In this document: positions 5,059-13,299 of the stretch, piece after piece
Position numbering within the stretch: position 1 is the stretch's first letter
Layout of the letters: each line of letters opens with the position of its first letter
DNA from: Candidatus Thorarchaeota archaeon SMTZ1-83
GTDB taxonomy: Archaea > Asgardarchaeota > Thorarchaeia > Thorarchaeales > Thorarchaeaceae
DNA length: 16,830 bases
NCBI GenBank assembly: GCA_001563325.1
Contig: LRSK01000171.1
Span: 1-16,830 of the forward strand
Reading direction: 5' to 3'
Position numbers and translations under genes: made by a program
Notes under the pieces: model-generated
The model's database searches: none
What the model was told of the DNA's origin: nothing
The model's input: only the letters and a program-made list of their open reading frames with translations

Positions 5059-6606
5059 ATGTACTCGAAGGACTTAGAGCCTTCTGAGATCGAGCAGCTA
5101 GCCAGTAGAATGTCAATTGAAGCAAGGTCAAACAAGGACCCATTCCTACTCTTTACGGACATCCTGCTGGAGTTTGTAGGGAGCGGAGAATGGAAGAACA
5201 GAAGCAAAGCGTTCCACGCAATGTGCGCCAAGGCCAGTTTCCTGAGAGGGAAGTACGGCTACAACCAGTTGCTGGCGAGGGGTTCATCCAACTTGGCTTC
5301 TAGGGGCTACGCAGCTGCCGCGTACACTCGGCAAAGCTTGGACCCAAGATGGCTGAATAATCTCCGCAACGTAACCAATCAGGCGTGGCAGGCAAAGGAA
5401 TACATCGTGTTTGCTGAGTTGTCGGGGGAGCTTGCTTCCATTCTAATTGACTTGGGGTACGCGGACCATGCCACGGAAATTGCCACCGAGAGCATAGATA
5501 AGGTGACAATAGTTTCAGCAAAGGACCAAGCCATTCGAACGATGGTCCAAGCAGCACTGCTGCGGGCACGCATAGTCCTTGCTTATGCCGCAAGCAAGTC
5601 CATTTCTCGTGAAGAGGCATTGATTCGCCTTGATTCGGCGGAAGATACAGCGAAGCACCTGAACCACAGTCTTGCTCTCACAGAGATCAGTTTCAACCGG
5701 GCCAGGATTCTCCTGGAACTATACGAGTATGACAAGGCAAGAGCAATTCTAGGCCATGTAATCAGGAAGTTCGAGAGTATGGGCTACCTGCAGGGAGTCA
5801 CGGATGCTAGGAATGTTGAAGGAGTGATGTTGCTCAACATAGGTCAGCTCCAAGAGGCCCGGGACACGTTTGAGGAGTTGCTTATCACTCAACAGCAGTT
5901 GAACAACCAAATAGGCTTGGCTGGAACTCTCATCAACGTTGGTGAAATTGACCGCACGCTTGGTCAAATAGATCAGATGGAAACCTACAACAGGCGGGCC
6001 CTAGAGATTAGCCAGGAAGCTGAATACATGAGAGGCATCGCCATCGCAACCGCGAACCTCGGAGACGTTGAACTCAGGAAAGGCAATACGGATTCGGCAA
6101 TCAGTATGTACAATAAGGCCATTGACTTGGCAGACGGTGCAGGGATGAAGAAGCTGCTCGTACTCACCCTCTTCTTGGCGGGCGACGCGAACTTCATGGC
6201 TGGGAACTTCGATGATGCCATCAGTATCTACCGTCGAGCTAAGGAAGTTTCGACCGACATTGGATACCCATTGGCGGCCTTCAACGCGGATGTAAGCGAG
6301 CTTGTCACCATGTGGTTCATGGAGGATGCTCCGAGCGAGGAGCTATCAAGGGCAATTGGGGAGATAATCGGGTCTGCTGAAAGATGGCTTGAGTCAACTG
6401 ATTCTGGCCCGATGAGAGATGTCAGAAGGACTATCTACGAAGATCCAACCATTGAGAGCGATCTCTGCGTGTTCTTCGATGGTGAGCGCAACTTCGAGTG
6501 TCGAGTTGAGCGCAAATCACTAAACAAGGACTGCTTCGGGAACCTCTTCTGGATGGGTAGTCTGTGCCCGTACTTCAAGGAGTTTCTGGTCAGATTCTAT
6601 CGATAG
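5059..6606 (+). CDS. TPR-repeat protein with a Cys-rich C-terminus
   Basis: A 515-residue, all-helical, probably cytoplasmic protein. The region from about 195 to 420 contains at least five tetratricopeptide-like units, clearest in EAEYMRGIAIATANLGDVEL, GNTDSAISMYNKAIDLA and GNFDDAISIYRRAKEVS. TPRs form scaffolds for protein-protein binding. The C-terminal 50 residues contain four cysteines at 470, 481, 492 and 503, each exactly 11 residues apart, which could hold a metal. ATG 5059 is chosen for its GGAG six bases upstream; TTG 5020 would add 13 residues and overlap the stop of the preceding ORF. Placement after two receivers suggests it is their partner or sensor-complex scaffold (inference). 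Confidence 0.85.
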   Translation: MYSKDLEPSEIEQLASRMSIEARSNKDPFLLFTDILLEFVGSGEWKNRSKAFHAMCAKASFLRGKYGYNQLLARGSSNLASRGYAAAAYTRQSLDPRWLNNLRNVTNQAWQAKEYIVFAELSGELASILIDLGYADHATEIATESIDKVTIVSAKDQAIRTMVQAALLRARIVLAYAASKSISREEALIRLDSAEDTAKHLNHSLALTEISFNRARILLELYEYDKARAILGHVIRKFESMGYLQGVTDARNVEGVMLLNIGQLQEARDTFEELLITQQQLNNQIGLAGTLINVGEIDRTLGQIDQMETYNRRALEISQEAEYMRGIAIATANLGDVELRKGNTDSAISMYNKAIDLADGAGMKKLLVLTLFLAGDANFMAGNFDDAISIYRRAKEVSTDIGYPLAAFNADVSELVTMWFMEDAPSEELSRAIGEIIGSAERWLESTDSGPMRDVRRTIYEDPTIESDLCVFFDGERNFECRVERKSLNKDCFGNLFWMGSLCPYFKEFLVRFYR

Positions 6607-6625
6607 AGGCTAGAAACCATCCACT

Positions 6626-6889
6626 CTACCGGCTCCTGGCGCTTCTGCCAAGAATCTTGTCACCCTTCTCGTATCTGGGCCCATGGCCCGTTATGAAGCC
6701 CCTTGAAACACCTTCTTTTGCCGATATCACTGGACGGGAGGCGTACATCAGGAGATACCTTAGAAACTCGAGGTCGGTCACCTTCCGACCCTGTCTGCGT
6801 TGATATCTCATCTTCTCCTCCTCAAAAGTGAGAATGTCGTGCTCTGTCAGACCCTTGATCAGCTTGTTCTTCGTCCCATTCGCAGCCAT
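6626..6889 (-). CDS. Small conserved-looking protein of unknown function (87 aa)
   Basis: The ATG at 6889 has GGGAG eight bases upstream. The gene is convergent with the TPR gene, with 19 bases between the stops. The first half is probably two or three helices with alternating charge (LTEHDILTFEEEKMRYQRRQ, then TDLEFLRYLLMYA); the tail is Gly/Arg/Lys-rich and ends GRSARSR. The helical part loosely recalls small DNA-binding proteins of the ribbon-helix-helix kind, but I cannot assign it. It lies downstream of the DUF389 gene on the same strand with an 86-base gap. Confidence 0.65.
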   Translation of the reverse strand: MAANGTKNKLIKGLTEHDILTFEEEKMRYQRRQGRKVTDLEFLRYLLMYASRPVISAKEGVSRGFITGHGPRYEKGDKILGRSARSR

Positions 6890-6975
6890 GGAGCTTTCTC
6901 CCAGTCAGGACTAAAGTGGGAAAGCCCTCTAGAATCCGAGTATTACTAAAACCTAGTCTGGGACCCAATGCTGTC

Positions 6976-8106
6976 CTATGACGCCTTGCCTTCGGTAGAT
7001 TTGTCTTCCTCTGCGGCTTCCGTTGCGGTTGTCGGAGCAGGAGTGAACTTCGCTGCAGCACCGGCCTGATTCTCGGATGTGACATGATAGAGGCTCGCAG
7101 ACCGAGTCTGTCTGAATTCGGTTACTGCAGTCCAAGTGGCTGACTTGTCGGCAATCACTGTGAGCCTCTTGACACGGAACATTATGATCGCTGCAATGTC
7201 AATGAGAACGATGTTCATGGCCAATAGTAGGAACGAGTTCACGCCAATAGTGACACCAACGGCTGAGCCAGTCAGGGCACCTAGCACGACCATAAGAGAG
7301 GCATTCACTGCAGGGGGCATCAGGGCAGCTGAGATAGCAACTCCAACCAACGAAGACATGTCACCCTTTGTGACGGAGATCGCCACTGCAGCACCAGAGA
7401 AGATAGCGACTCCTATATCTATAGACGAGAACGGAAGTGGGAGAATACCAAGACCTCCTCTCCGAGTGATTTCAGTTACGACACCGTTGTTGAAGTCATC
7501 CTGAACCAGGGTCATCACACTTGGGTCGAGAAGTGCGAGCAAGAGTGCTAGCACAAATCCAACAGCGAGGGAGAGACCAAGAGATATGAGTTCGTTCACC
7601 GTCCCCTTGACGAACAGATTCCTATCTTGAACAACGTATCCAAGAGCGACCCCCAACATCGGGCCCATCAGAGGGGATAGTAGCATCGAAGCGACAATGA
7701 TGGTGACGTTGTTCTGGACAAGTCCAAAACCGGCCATTACGGCTGCAAAAATCGTGAACGCAATGAAGTCAAAGCTCAATGAAGAGAGATCCTTGACGTT
7801 CTCATAGATTTCTTCAACGGCGAGCGTCGCCTCTCTCTGCAGAGTGGCTTCCTTGACCTCTTCAGTCCCCCTAGGGAGAGAAGCCTTCAGGTCCAGAATG
7901 TCAATGAACCCATACTCAACTCCTACACCACGGGACTTCAGCTTCTCCATCGTTTCACTAGCAGCTTCATCAGGGATTCTGAATTGTAGTAGGTGTGCAT
8001 TGTCTGATGTGAACTTCATGATGTTCTTGACCGCAAGAACATCAAGAATGAAGTCGTAGACAGCCTCCGTCTTGTCGAAGGGCACTACAATCTGAACCTG
8101 CTTCAC
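6976..8106 (-). CDS. DUF389 (TIGR00341-like) integral membrane protein
   Basis: A 376-residue protein with a soluble, ACT-like alpha/beta N-terminus (about 1-75), a linker, and a membrane domain with some seven helices between residues 110 and 310. The segment NNVTIIVASMLLSPLMGPML (132-151) and the later MPPAVNASL are hallmarks of the DUF389 family, whose function is not established. The start is GTG at 8106. A CTTAAG TATA-like element lies 45-50 bases upstream. The last 45 residues are Ala/Thr/Glu-rich and probably disordered. It is divergent from the LysE-type exporter across a 166-base intergenic region. Confidence 0.9.
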   Translation of the reverse strand: MKQVQIVVPFDKTEAVYDFILDVLAVKNIMKFTSDNAHLLQFRIPDEAASETMEKLKSRGVGVEYGFIDILDLKASLPRGTEEVKEATLQREATLAVEEIYENVKDLSSLSFDFIAFTIFAAVMAGFGLVQNNVTIIVASMLLSPLMGPMLGVALGYVVQDRNLFVKGTVNELISLGLSLAVGFVLALLLALLDPSVMTLVQDDFNNGVVTEITRRGGLGILPLPFSSIDIGVAIFSGAAVAISVTKGDMSSLVGVAISAALMPPAVNASLMVVLGALTGSAVGVTIGVNSFLLLAMNIVLIDIAAIIMFRVKRLTVIADKSATWTAVTEFRQTRSASLYHVTSENQAGAAAKFTPAPTTATEAAEEDKSTEGKAS

Positions 8107-8148
8107 TGAGGGACCGCTCCGAGATTACACTCGCCTCCCATTGGACAA

Positions 8149-8157
8149 CTCTTAAGG
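8149..8157 (-). promoter_or_regulatory. TATA-like box of the DUF389 gene
   Basis: On the minus strand the sequence CCTTAAGAG lies about 45 bases before the GTG start, predicting a leader of some 20 bases. The core CTTAAG is palindromic, so direction rests on position alone. Confidence 0.3.
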
Positions 8158-8195
8158 ATTTCTAGAAGCGCGTTCTTAGGCGATTTGTAATACAC

Positions 8196-8220
8196 GTGTT
8201 ACATGTATCTTCGTTTTCGA
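8196..8220 (+). promoter_or_regulatory. Two-part element upstream of the LysE-type gene
   Basis: GTGTTACA (8196-8203) and TCGTTTTCGA (8211-8220) lie 53-77 bases before the exporter start. Both words recur, each reverse-complemented but in the same order, upstream of corA at 13300-13322. This suggests operator sites shared by two transport genes. It might also be chance. Confidence 0.3.
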
Positions 8221-8272
8221 GTGGTACATCAAGGTTTTTGGGTGCGCTCATCGCTAGAAACCGAGTGATCAC

Positions 8273-8932
8273 ATGGCAGTCTTCGAAGTCCTAGCATTCT
8301 GGTGGCTGGTTTCTCTTACCGGAGCACTCGCTCCCGGTCCACTTTCAGCTGCGGTAGTGATGCAGGCTAGTAGAAGAGGAAGGCTACATGGAATACTGCC
8401 AATGGTGGGACACTCGATTGTCGAGCTCGGAATCGTCGCGGCAATCATCGTTGGAGTTCAGGCGTTGGATCTGACCCAATTCACAATAGATCTCATAGCA
8501 GGATTCGGAGGGGTCGTGGTAATTCTATTTGGCCTCCTGGCTCTTCGTGACTACAAAATCAAACAGGGGGAAGGGTCTGCAGAAGAAAGAACCGAAAGCA
8601 CGGCGTACACTGTCATCGAGGCCACAGCACAAGGTGCAATCGTGAGCATACTGTCCCCCTACTTTTTGGTGTGGTGGTTTGCAATCGGGTTATCCAGTGT
8701 CACTATCCTTGTGGCGGAGCTCCAACTCGGCATCGGGACTGTCTTTTTGGCAGGGGCGCTTGTGTACGTGACCCACATCTCGACAGACTTGATGTTCGGA
8801 GCAGTTCTCACACTTGGTTCTGATAAAGCTGCAAGGTCTGTGAGGCCGCGAGGAATCAACTGGGTCAATGTCGGAATCGGCTTGTTCCAGGTCATTCTCG
8901 GACTATGGTTCATCTGGATGGCACTTGTTTAG
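8273..8932 (+). CDS. LysE/RhtB-family amino-acid exporter-like protein
   Basis: A 219-residue membrane protein with about six hydrophobic helices. The N-terminal LTGALAPGPLSAAVVMQASR is the hallmark of the LysE/RhtB translocator family, which exports amino acids and related compounds using the proton gradient. The loop at about 95-110 is charged and Glu-rich, as is usual between helices three and four. ATG 8273 gives the standard N-terminus and length. The gene is monocistronic: divergent from DUF389 upstream and convergent with the next gene, 31 bases between stops. Substrate cannot be predicted. Confidence 0.85.
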   Translation: MAVFEVLAFWWLVSLTGALAPGPLSAAVVMQASRRGRLHGILPMVGHSIVELGIVAAIIVGVQALDLTQFTIDLIAGFGGVVVILFGLLALRDYKIKQGEGSAEERTESTAYTVIEATAQGAIVSILSPYFLVWWFAIGLSSVTILVAELQLGIGTVFLAGALVYVTHISTDLMFGAVLTLGSDKAARSVRPRGINWVNVGIGLFQVILGLWFIWMALV

Positions 8933-8963
8933 ACTTGAATCCCCTCAAGACGGGAAGGTTTCT

Positions 8964-9728
8964 TCATCGACTACTCGGGAAAACATCCTTGAATGTCGAG
9001 AGAACTACTGTCGCCACTATGGCGCTGATAATTGTAGCCGCGCCCCTTTCTGCTAGCATGAATGGGAAGATCCCGAAACCAAATACCTCGGCAGGTATCA
9101 TGAGTATGTAGACTGCTCCCATGGTCATCATTGAGAAGTCTGTGATTGTGCCAATCAAGGCAAGTGGAATTAGCTGAAGGAATCGCCTGTAGCCTCTTTT
9201 GCCAGCATCGAATCTGAATTCTTCGAATTGGAGAGAAACTGCTACTAATGCGGCCAGAGCATAGTAGACCATAAACCACCAAGCACCGTAATTCGGAACC
9301 AGGTACAATATCATTATGATAGAGAGGTACAGTGCAGTCAAGAGAGGCCCTGGGATGCGAATCGATCTGAGGGTGGTGTGTGATTTAAGGCAGAGTCCAC
9401 TCAGTAGACCAGACACAGCAGGGCCCAGAATCACTGTGGGGACAAACAGGGCGACTCCAGGTAAAAACGCAGTGATGACTCCGCCTATGAAGCCAAAGAT
9501 GAATCCGCGTGTCGGTCCCAAGAGAATCCCAAACAATGGTGCGATACAGATCGTCAGCGTGAGCTGAGCAAGTGGACCCGCTGAACCAAGGAATGCGCTT
9601 ATTGGGATGAGTGCACTCACACCATATACTGCGGCCAGGATGACTCCAATTGCATACTGTTTGGTAGCAGAAGTCCCGCCAACCAACTCCATTTCCACAT
9701 CCTCGCCTGCAGACTCTGCGTCAGTCAT
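8964..9728 (-). CDS. ECF-transporter S-component-like membrane protein
   Basis: A 254-residue protein with six or seven membrane helices. Residues from about 24 to 90 (AAVYGVSALIPISAFLGSAG, then LFGILLGPTRGFIFGFIGG) resemble vitamin-binding S-components of energy-coupling-factor transporters: an N-terminal AAVYGV-type helix, and a Gly-rich pair of helices around a PTRG turn. These capture vitamins or metals and need a separate ATPase module, which is not in this window. The length is somewhat more than the usual 170-220 residues. Met 9728 follows a TATA-like ATGATAAAG by about 40 bases; Met 13 is an alternative start. Substrate is unknown. Confidence 0.6.
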   Translation of the reverse strand: MTDAESAGEDVEMELVGGTSATKQYAIGVILAAVYGVSALIPISAFLGSAGPLAQLTLTICIAPLFGILLGPTRGFIFGFIGGVITAFLPGVALFVPTVILGPAVSGLLSGLCLKSHTTLRSIRIPGPLLTALYLSIIMILYLVPNYGAWWFMVYYALAALVAVSLQFEEFRFDAGKRGYRRFLQLIPLALIGTITDFSMMTMGAVYILMIPAEVFGFGIFPFMLAERGAATIISAIVATVVLSTFKDVFPSSR

Positions 9729-9808
9729 TGGTGCTCACATTCAGTGGCCCGTGCGAGTACATGTCTTTATCATAGTTGCGGTGAAATGACTTGGGACCTT
9801 TACTAACG

Positions 9809-9838
9809 AAGGTTTCTTCGAATTACGAACCTTTAACA
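9809..9838 (+). promoter_or_regulatory. Promoter with adjoining inverted repeat for the HD-RtcB-like operon
   Basis: AAGGTT (9809-9814) and AACCTT (9828-9833) form an inverted repeat with a 13-base spacer. Its right arm runs into the TATA-like CTTTAACA at 9831-9838. Transcription would start near 9860, a few bases before ATG 9868. A repressor bound to the repeat would cover the TATA box. Confidence 0.35.
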
Positions 9839-9867
9839 GGATTGAAACGGAAGCTAACCGAACTGAG

Positions 9868-10515
9868 ATGGTCTTCTCACGTCAACTGAGTAGTCAGGAG
9901 ATAGAAACACTTCTGACAATGCAGGAATTCGTCAGGGCGGCCCATGCGGAAAGTGACTCCCACGACTACTCACATGTCCTTACTGTCTGTCGTTACGCAA
10001 TTCAGATTGCGAAAAACATCGAGGAGGCGGTTGACCCGTTCGTCACAATAGCCGGAGCACTCCTACACGATATTGGAAAGACGAACCGAGTCTTCGCTCA
10101 TATCCATGGTCTGTTCGGAGGTACGCTGGCAGAGGAGTACCTTGATGGTCTCAAGATTGACGAGTCAACAAGAGACACGATAGCTCGCGTTGTCATCAGA
10201 CACACACCGACATCAAAGATACCGCCAGAGACCCCTGAAGAAAAGATTGTCTATGACGCAGACACTCTGGATAGACTGGGTCTGATGGGTCTCCTGAGAG
10301 GTTTCATCGGTAAGACAGGTAGTATGGAGCACATAATGACTAAGTATATGGACAAACGAAAAGAGGACTACGAGAAGCTCAATTTCGATTATAGTCGGGA
10401 CCTAGGCGACGATCTTCACAGGGAACTCATGGACTTCATGTTCGTTTTGGAGGATCGTCTGTCTTCGAGAATGGCATCTATAGAACACATCTTCGAGAAG
10501 GAGGAGCTAGTATAG
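9868..10515 (+). CDS. HD-domain phosphohydrolase
   Basis: A 215-residue metal-dependent phosphohydrolase of the HD superfamily. The four metal-binding elements appear in order: H36 (DYSH), H67-D68 (ALLHDIGK), H112 (VIRHTP) and D130/D132 (YDADTLDRLG). The form ending in DADTLDRLG is typical of small stand-alone HD proteins; substrates in the superfamily include nucleotides, cyclic nucleotides and RNA 2',3'-cyclic phosphates. The gene is nearly leaderless behind the TATA box at 9831 and is followed 22 bases later by the RtcB-like gene, so they are probably co-transcribed. A role in trimming RNA ends or nucleotides handled by its partner is inferred from that linkage. Confidence 0.85.
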   Translation: MVFSRQLSSQEIETLLTMQEFVRAAHAESDSHDYSHVLTVCRYAIQIAKNIEEAVDPFVTIAGALLHDIGKTNRVFAHIHGLFGGTLAEEYLDGLKIDESTRDTIARVVIRHTPTSKIPPETPEEKIVYDADTLDRLGLMGLLRGFIGKTGSMEHIMTKYMDKRKEDYEKLNFDYSRDLGDDLHRELMDFMFVLEDRLSSRMASIEHIFEKEELV

Positions 10516-10537
10516 AACGAAGAGGTGGGATTCGCCA

Positions 10538-11767
10538 ATGACTAGTTACGAAGCGATGTCTAAAGAAGAGAAGTTGAAGCGAGCATCAGCACACATCTTC
10601 TCAATGGGACTTCAGGACGCTGCCGACTTTCTATGTAGAGCCAACATGAAATACGGATTGGCCAAATTGCATCACATGCAGCATACTAATGGACAAAGCC
10701 CGTCAGCTACCTTCGTAGGCGCACCTGACGCTACGATTACTCGAAACGTCCGGAGGTGGCATAGCGGCTTTGGGTATGGTGGGAAGCTGTCGTGGGGAAA
10801 TGGTACCGAGAAGCTGATTGTCCTTGATTCCATGCCGAATGCATGTGGAATGTTGGTCGGGGGTCTGGAGGAAGCCCCTACAATGGACGAACTCTTGGAC
10901 CACATCAATTCGGTTTTGACCAGCGATGAGGTGATAGATGGCATCCAAATCGAGTGGGACTTCGCCGCCGGGAATCACTTCATCGACATTTACGAAGTAC
11001 GACCCTTGTCAGAAGACTTCAGTTACCCAAGTCGTTACGTCTTTGTCATTCACGGATCAGTCCCTGAGCTCAAAGGTGACAACGAAAGTAAGTTTGGCTT
11101 TGGCCTCTACGCCCACAAGAGCAGACTTCTCAAAGAAACGCTTGAAGTGGTCGAAACACCGTTTGGACCAATTCAGATACTTACAGGAGCTGATGCTTCG
11201 AGGTATATGGAACTCAACGATTTCGCCTGCGAACTGAGTAGGAAGAAGAGGAGAAGGGCCGCAGAACTACTGTTCGAAGAATTCACAGAGATCTCGAATC
11301 CAATTCACCAAGGGCTTCTCAACATGAACTCACACATCCTTGGATGCCAAGATACGAATGACCCCGATAACAGGATACTCCCCATCACGCTGAGGTCCGA
11401 CCTTCCGGCCTATCTCGCTATAGGGAATGAGAATTTGAGCGAGGAGGCAATCGAACAGCTAGGTTTCACGAAGAGATCGGAGAAGCACGCTGTGAAGGAC
11501 AGACTTCTCAAAGCCAATATCCTTCCTCATGGAGGGGGATACAAGTACCCTAGCATGCTAGGCATCAAGAGAGTCATGGAAACCAAGTCAGGGACAAGAT
11601 ACTATGTGGCAGAGCACGCTACAGGACAGGAATCCGAGAAGGTCTTTTCAAATCCCCGGGAATTGGAGTTCACCTATAGAGGACAGGAGGTTCTCTGGAA
11701 AGCAGTTGAACTGAAACTATGCAGCGTCGTGGCACGTCTGATGCCTCGAGTGATCCTCAAGATTTGA
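10538..11767 (+). CDS. Highly divergent RtcB-family (RNA ligase-like) protein
   Basis: This 409-residue protein follows the RtcB layout though overall similarity is low. HSGFGYGG (75-82) matches the family's HxGYGxPxGG. C103 (ACGM), N146-H147 (GNHFI), H172 (VIHGS), H266 and H331 (LPHGGG) correspond to P. horikoshii RtcB C98, N202-H203, H234, H329 and the guanylylated H404. Spacing from H172 to H266 is 94 residues, against 95 in RtcB. The C-terminus VVARLMPRVILKI matches the family end. Odd points: the Asp three before the Cys is Pro 100, the HGAGR arginine is Tyr 335, and the Cys-His103-147 segment is about 60 residues shorter. RtcB joins RNA 2',3'-cyclic phosphate ends; whether this one ligates is open. 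GAGGTGGG lies eight bases before the ATG. Confidence 0.75.
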   Translation: MTSYEAMSKEEKLKRASAHIFSMGLQDAADFLCRANMKYGLAKLHHMQHTNGQSPSATFVGAPDATITRNVRRWHSGFGYGGKLSWGNGTEKLIVLDSMPNACGMLVGGLEEAPTMDELLDHINSVLTSDEVIDGIQIEWDFAAGNHFIDIYEVRPLSEDFSYPSRYVFVIHGSVPELKGDNESKFGFGLYAHKSRLLKETLEVVETPFGPIQILTGADASRYMELNDFACELSRKKRRRAAELLFEEFTEISNPIHQGLLNMNSHILGCQDTNDPDNRILPITLRSDLPAYLAIGNENLSEEAIEQLGFTKRSEKHAVKDRLLKANILPHGGGYKYPSMLGIKRVMETKSGTRYYVAEHATGQESEKVFSNPRELEFTYRGQEVLWKAVELKLCSVVARLMPRVILKI

Positions 11768-11851
11768 GCACCCTTGGTAGCCCCAGAGGTGTAGGGTAAA
11801 ATGTTTTAGTCCGTCTGCGTTCTCCGCGGACGTCGCACGGAGGTAACTCAT

Positions 11852-13168
11852 ATGTCTGGCGAGGAATCTTTCGACATTATCGTTGTTGGCGCAGGCGTAA
11901 TTGGAGTTGCTGTGGCATACTACCTTCAGAAAAACAGCCCTGACAAGACCATCCTCTTAGTAGATAGACTGTCTGCCGCAGGACAGGCCAATACCGCTAT
12001 GAGCGCAGCGGCTGTCAGAAACATGTTTGCATCTTCGACAAACCAGCTCCTCACAGACACGTCAATCAAGTACTTTGAGCACGTACAGGAAGACATTGGC
12101 TACGAACTCATGTTTGAGAAGATAGGCTATCTATGGCTTCTCAGTGACTCGCAGTTCAACAGCGAGAGCGTCAAGATGTGGATTCAACGAATGAATGCAT
12201 CAGGAGTCCACAACAAGGTGTATGACAAGAAACAGCTGAAAGACATGATGCCCGGACTCAATACTGACTTCTCAAGCGATGAAGAAGCCGAACTCATGAA
12301 TTTGAAGGAGGTCTGCTACGGCTTATTCGGAGGGGACTGTGGAGCGTTGGATCCGACACGTCTCGTGGAGTACTATCTTGAAGAGTTCAAGAAGCTATGC
12401 AACTGCAAGCCTCGGTTCGGTGTCGATGTAGAAAGCCTTCTCCTTGAATCCGTCCCGAAACTCGACGTGCCGGGAGAACCATTTGTCTGGCAGAACAAGA
12501 AGGTCAATGGAGTCAAGACAAAGGAAGAAACACTTCGAGCAGACGTCGTCGTACTGGCTACTGGAGCATGGGCCAATGAGCTCCTTGACCCGATTGGCAT
12601 GGACAGCAGGACGAAGGCGAAAAAGAGGCATATCTTCGTCGTTCACGCAGAACGAAAGCAAGGCCTTAATGAGCTCTTGGACACAAAGGGTTTCAATGAC
12701 CTTAACACGGTGCCCTTCACAATCCTGCCATCAGCTGGACTTTACTTCAGACCTCAGCTACAAGAAAGAGGGTTCTGGATAGGATGCGGAGACAAACTCG
12801 GTCGCAGTTACGATTACGTACAGCCCGAACACTATAGCAATCCTGAGAGCGCCTACTACGAGAACAGTGTGTACCCAGTTCTGTCCAAGTACTTCCCAGC
12901 ATTCGAGGGGGCTCGACCGACAGGTAGCTGGGCCGGCGGATACAGCTACAGTCCTGATGCTATACCGTATGTCTACCTAGAGAATGGCGTCTTGGTACTA
13001 AACGGAGCAAGTGGCTCGGGCATAATGAAGGCCGATGCCATGGCAAGGATAGCTGATGCTCTCTACAGGGGTCTCCCCGAGGCTGAGCTCTATGGTGGAA
13101 AAAAGATGCTCTCAACTACCTTGAGTCAGAGGGAACGCAAGGTAGAGGTAGAGAGTGTGGTCATCTAG
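11852..13168 (+). CDS. DAO-family FAD-dependent oxidoreductase
   Basis: A 438-residue flavoprotein of the D-amino-acid oxidase / sarcosine-dimethylglycine dehydrogenase group. The dinucleotide fold has G13-x-G15-xx-G18 (VVGAGVIG) followed by ILLVDR. A second FAD segment is ADVVVLATGAWA, and the C-terminal SWAGGYSYSPDAIPYV and LNGASGSGIMKADAMARIAD segments are typical of the family. It would oxidise an amine or amino/hydroxy acid. The exact substrate is unclear. The ATG has a textbook GGAGGT seven bases upstream. The gene stands alone between two intergenic regions; a weak TATA-like stretch lies at about 11794-11810 with a TCCGCGGA palindrome after it (11823-11830). Confidence 0.85.
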   Translation: MSGEESFDIIVVGAGVIGVAVAYYLQKNSPDKTILLVDRLSAAGQANTAMSAAAVRNMFASSTNQLLTDTSIKYFEHVQEDIGYELMFEKIGYLWLLSDSQFNSESVKMWIQRMNASGVHNKVYDKKQLKDMMPGLNTDFSSDEEAELMNLKEVCYGLFGGDCGALDPTRLVEYYLEEFKKLCNCKPRFGVDVESLLLESVPKLDVPGEPFVWQNKKVNGVKTKEETLRADVVVLATGAWANELLDPIGMDSRTKAKKRHIFVVHAERKQGLNELLDTKGFNDLNTVPFTILPSAGLYFRPQLQERGFWIGCGDKLGRSYDYVQPEHYSNPESAYYENSVYPVLSKYFPAFEGARPTGSWAGGYSYSPDAIPYVYLENGVLVLNGASGSGIMKADAMARIADALYRGLPEAELYGGKKMLSTTLSQRERKVEVESVVI

Positions 13169-13299
13169 CATCACAACAAGGACCCACAATAAGGCTACCC
13201 AGGCGGAAAACCCTAAAAGGACCAACAGCGAGAGTTACATGCCCGAGGTTTCTATAGCCAACTGCGTTCTGAGGTTCGTGCAGATTAGAACCACTCATG

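Noticed and set aside
6822..7135. Two overlapping minus-strand ORFs inside the end of the DUF389 gene
   Set aside because: They are Arg/Ser/Cys-rich shadows of the DUF389 coding sequence and its downstream gap.
10938..11237. 99-codon plus-strand ORF inside the RtcB-like gene
   Set aside because: Ser/Thr/Lys-rich frame shadow with no ribosome-binding site; the RtcB-like frame is supported by conserved residues.
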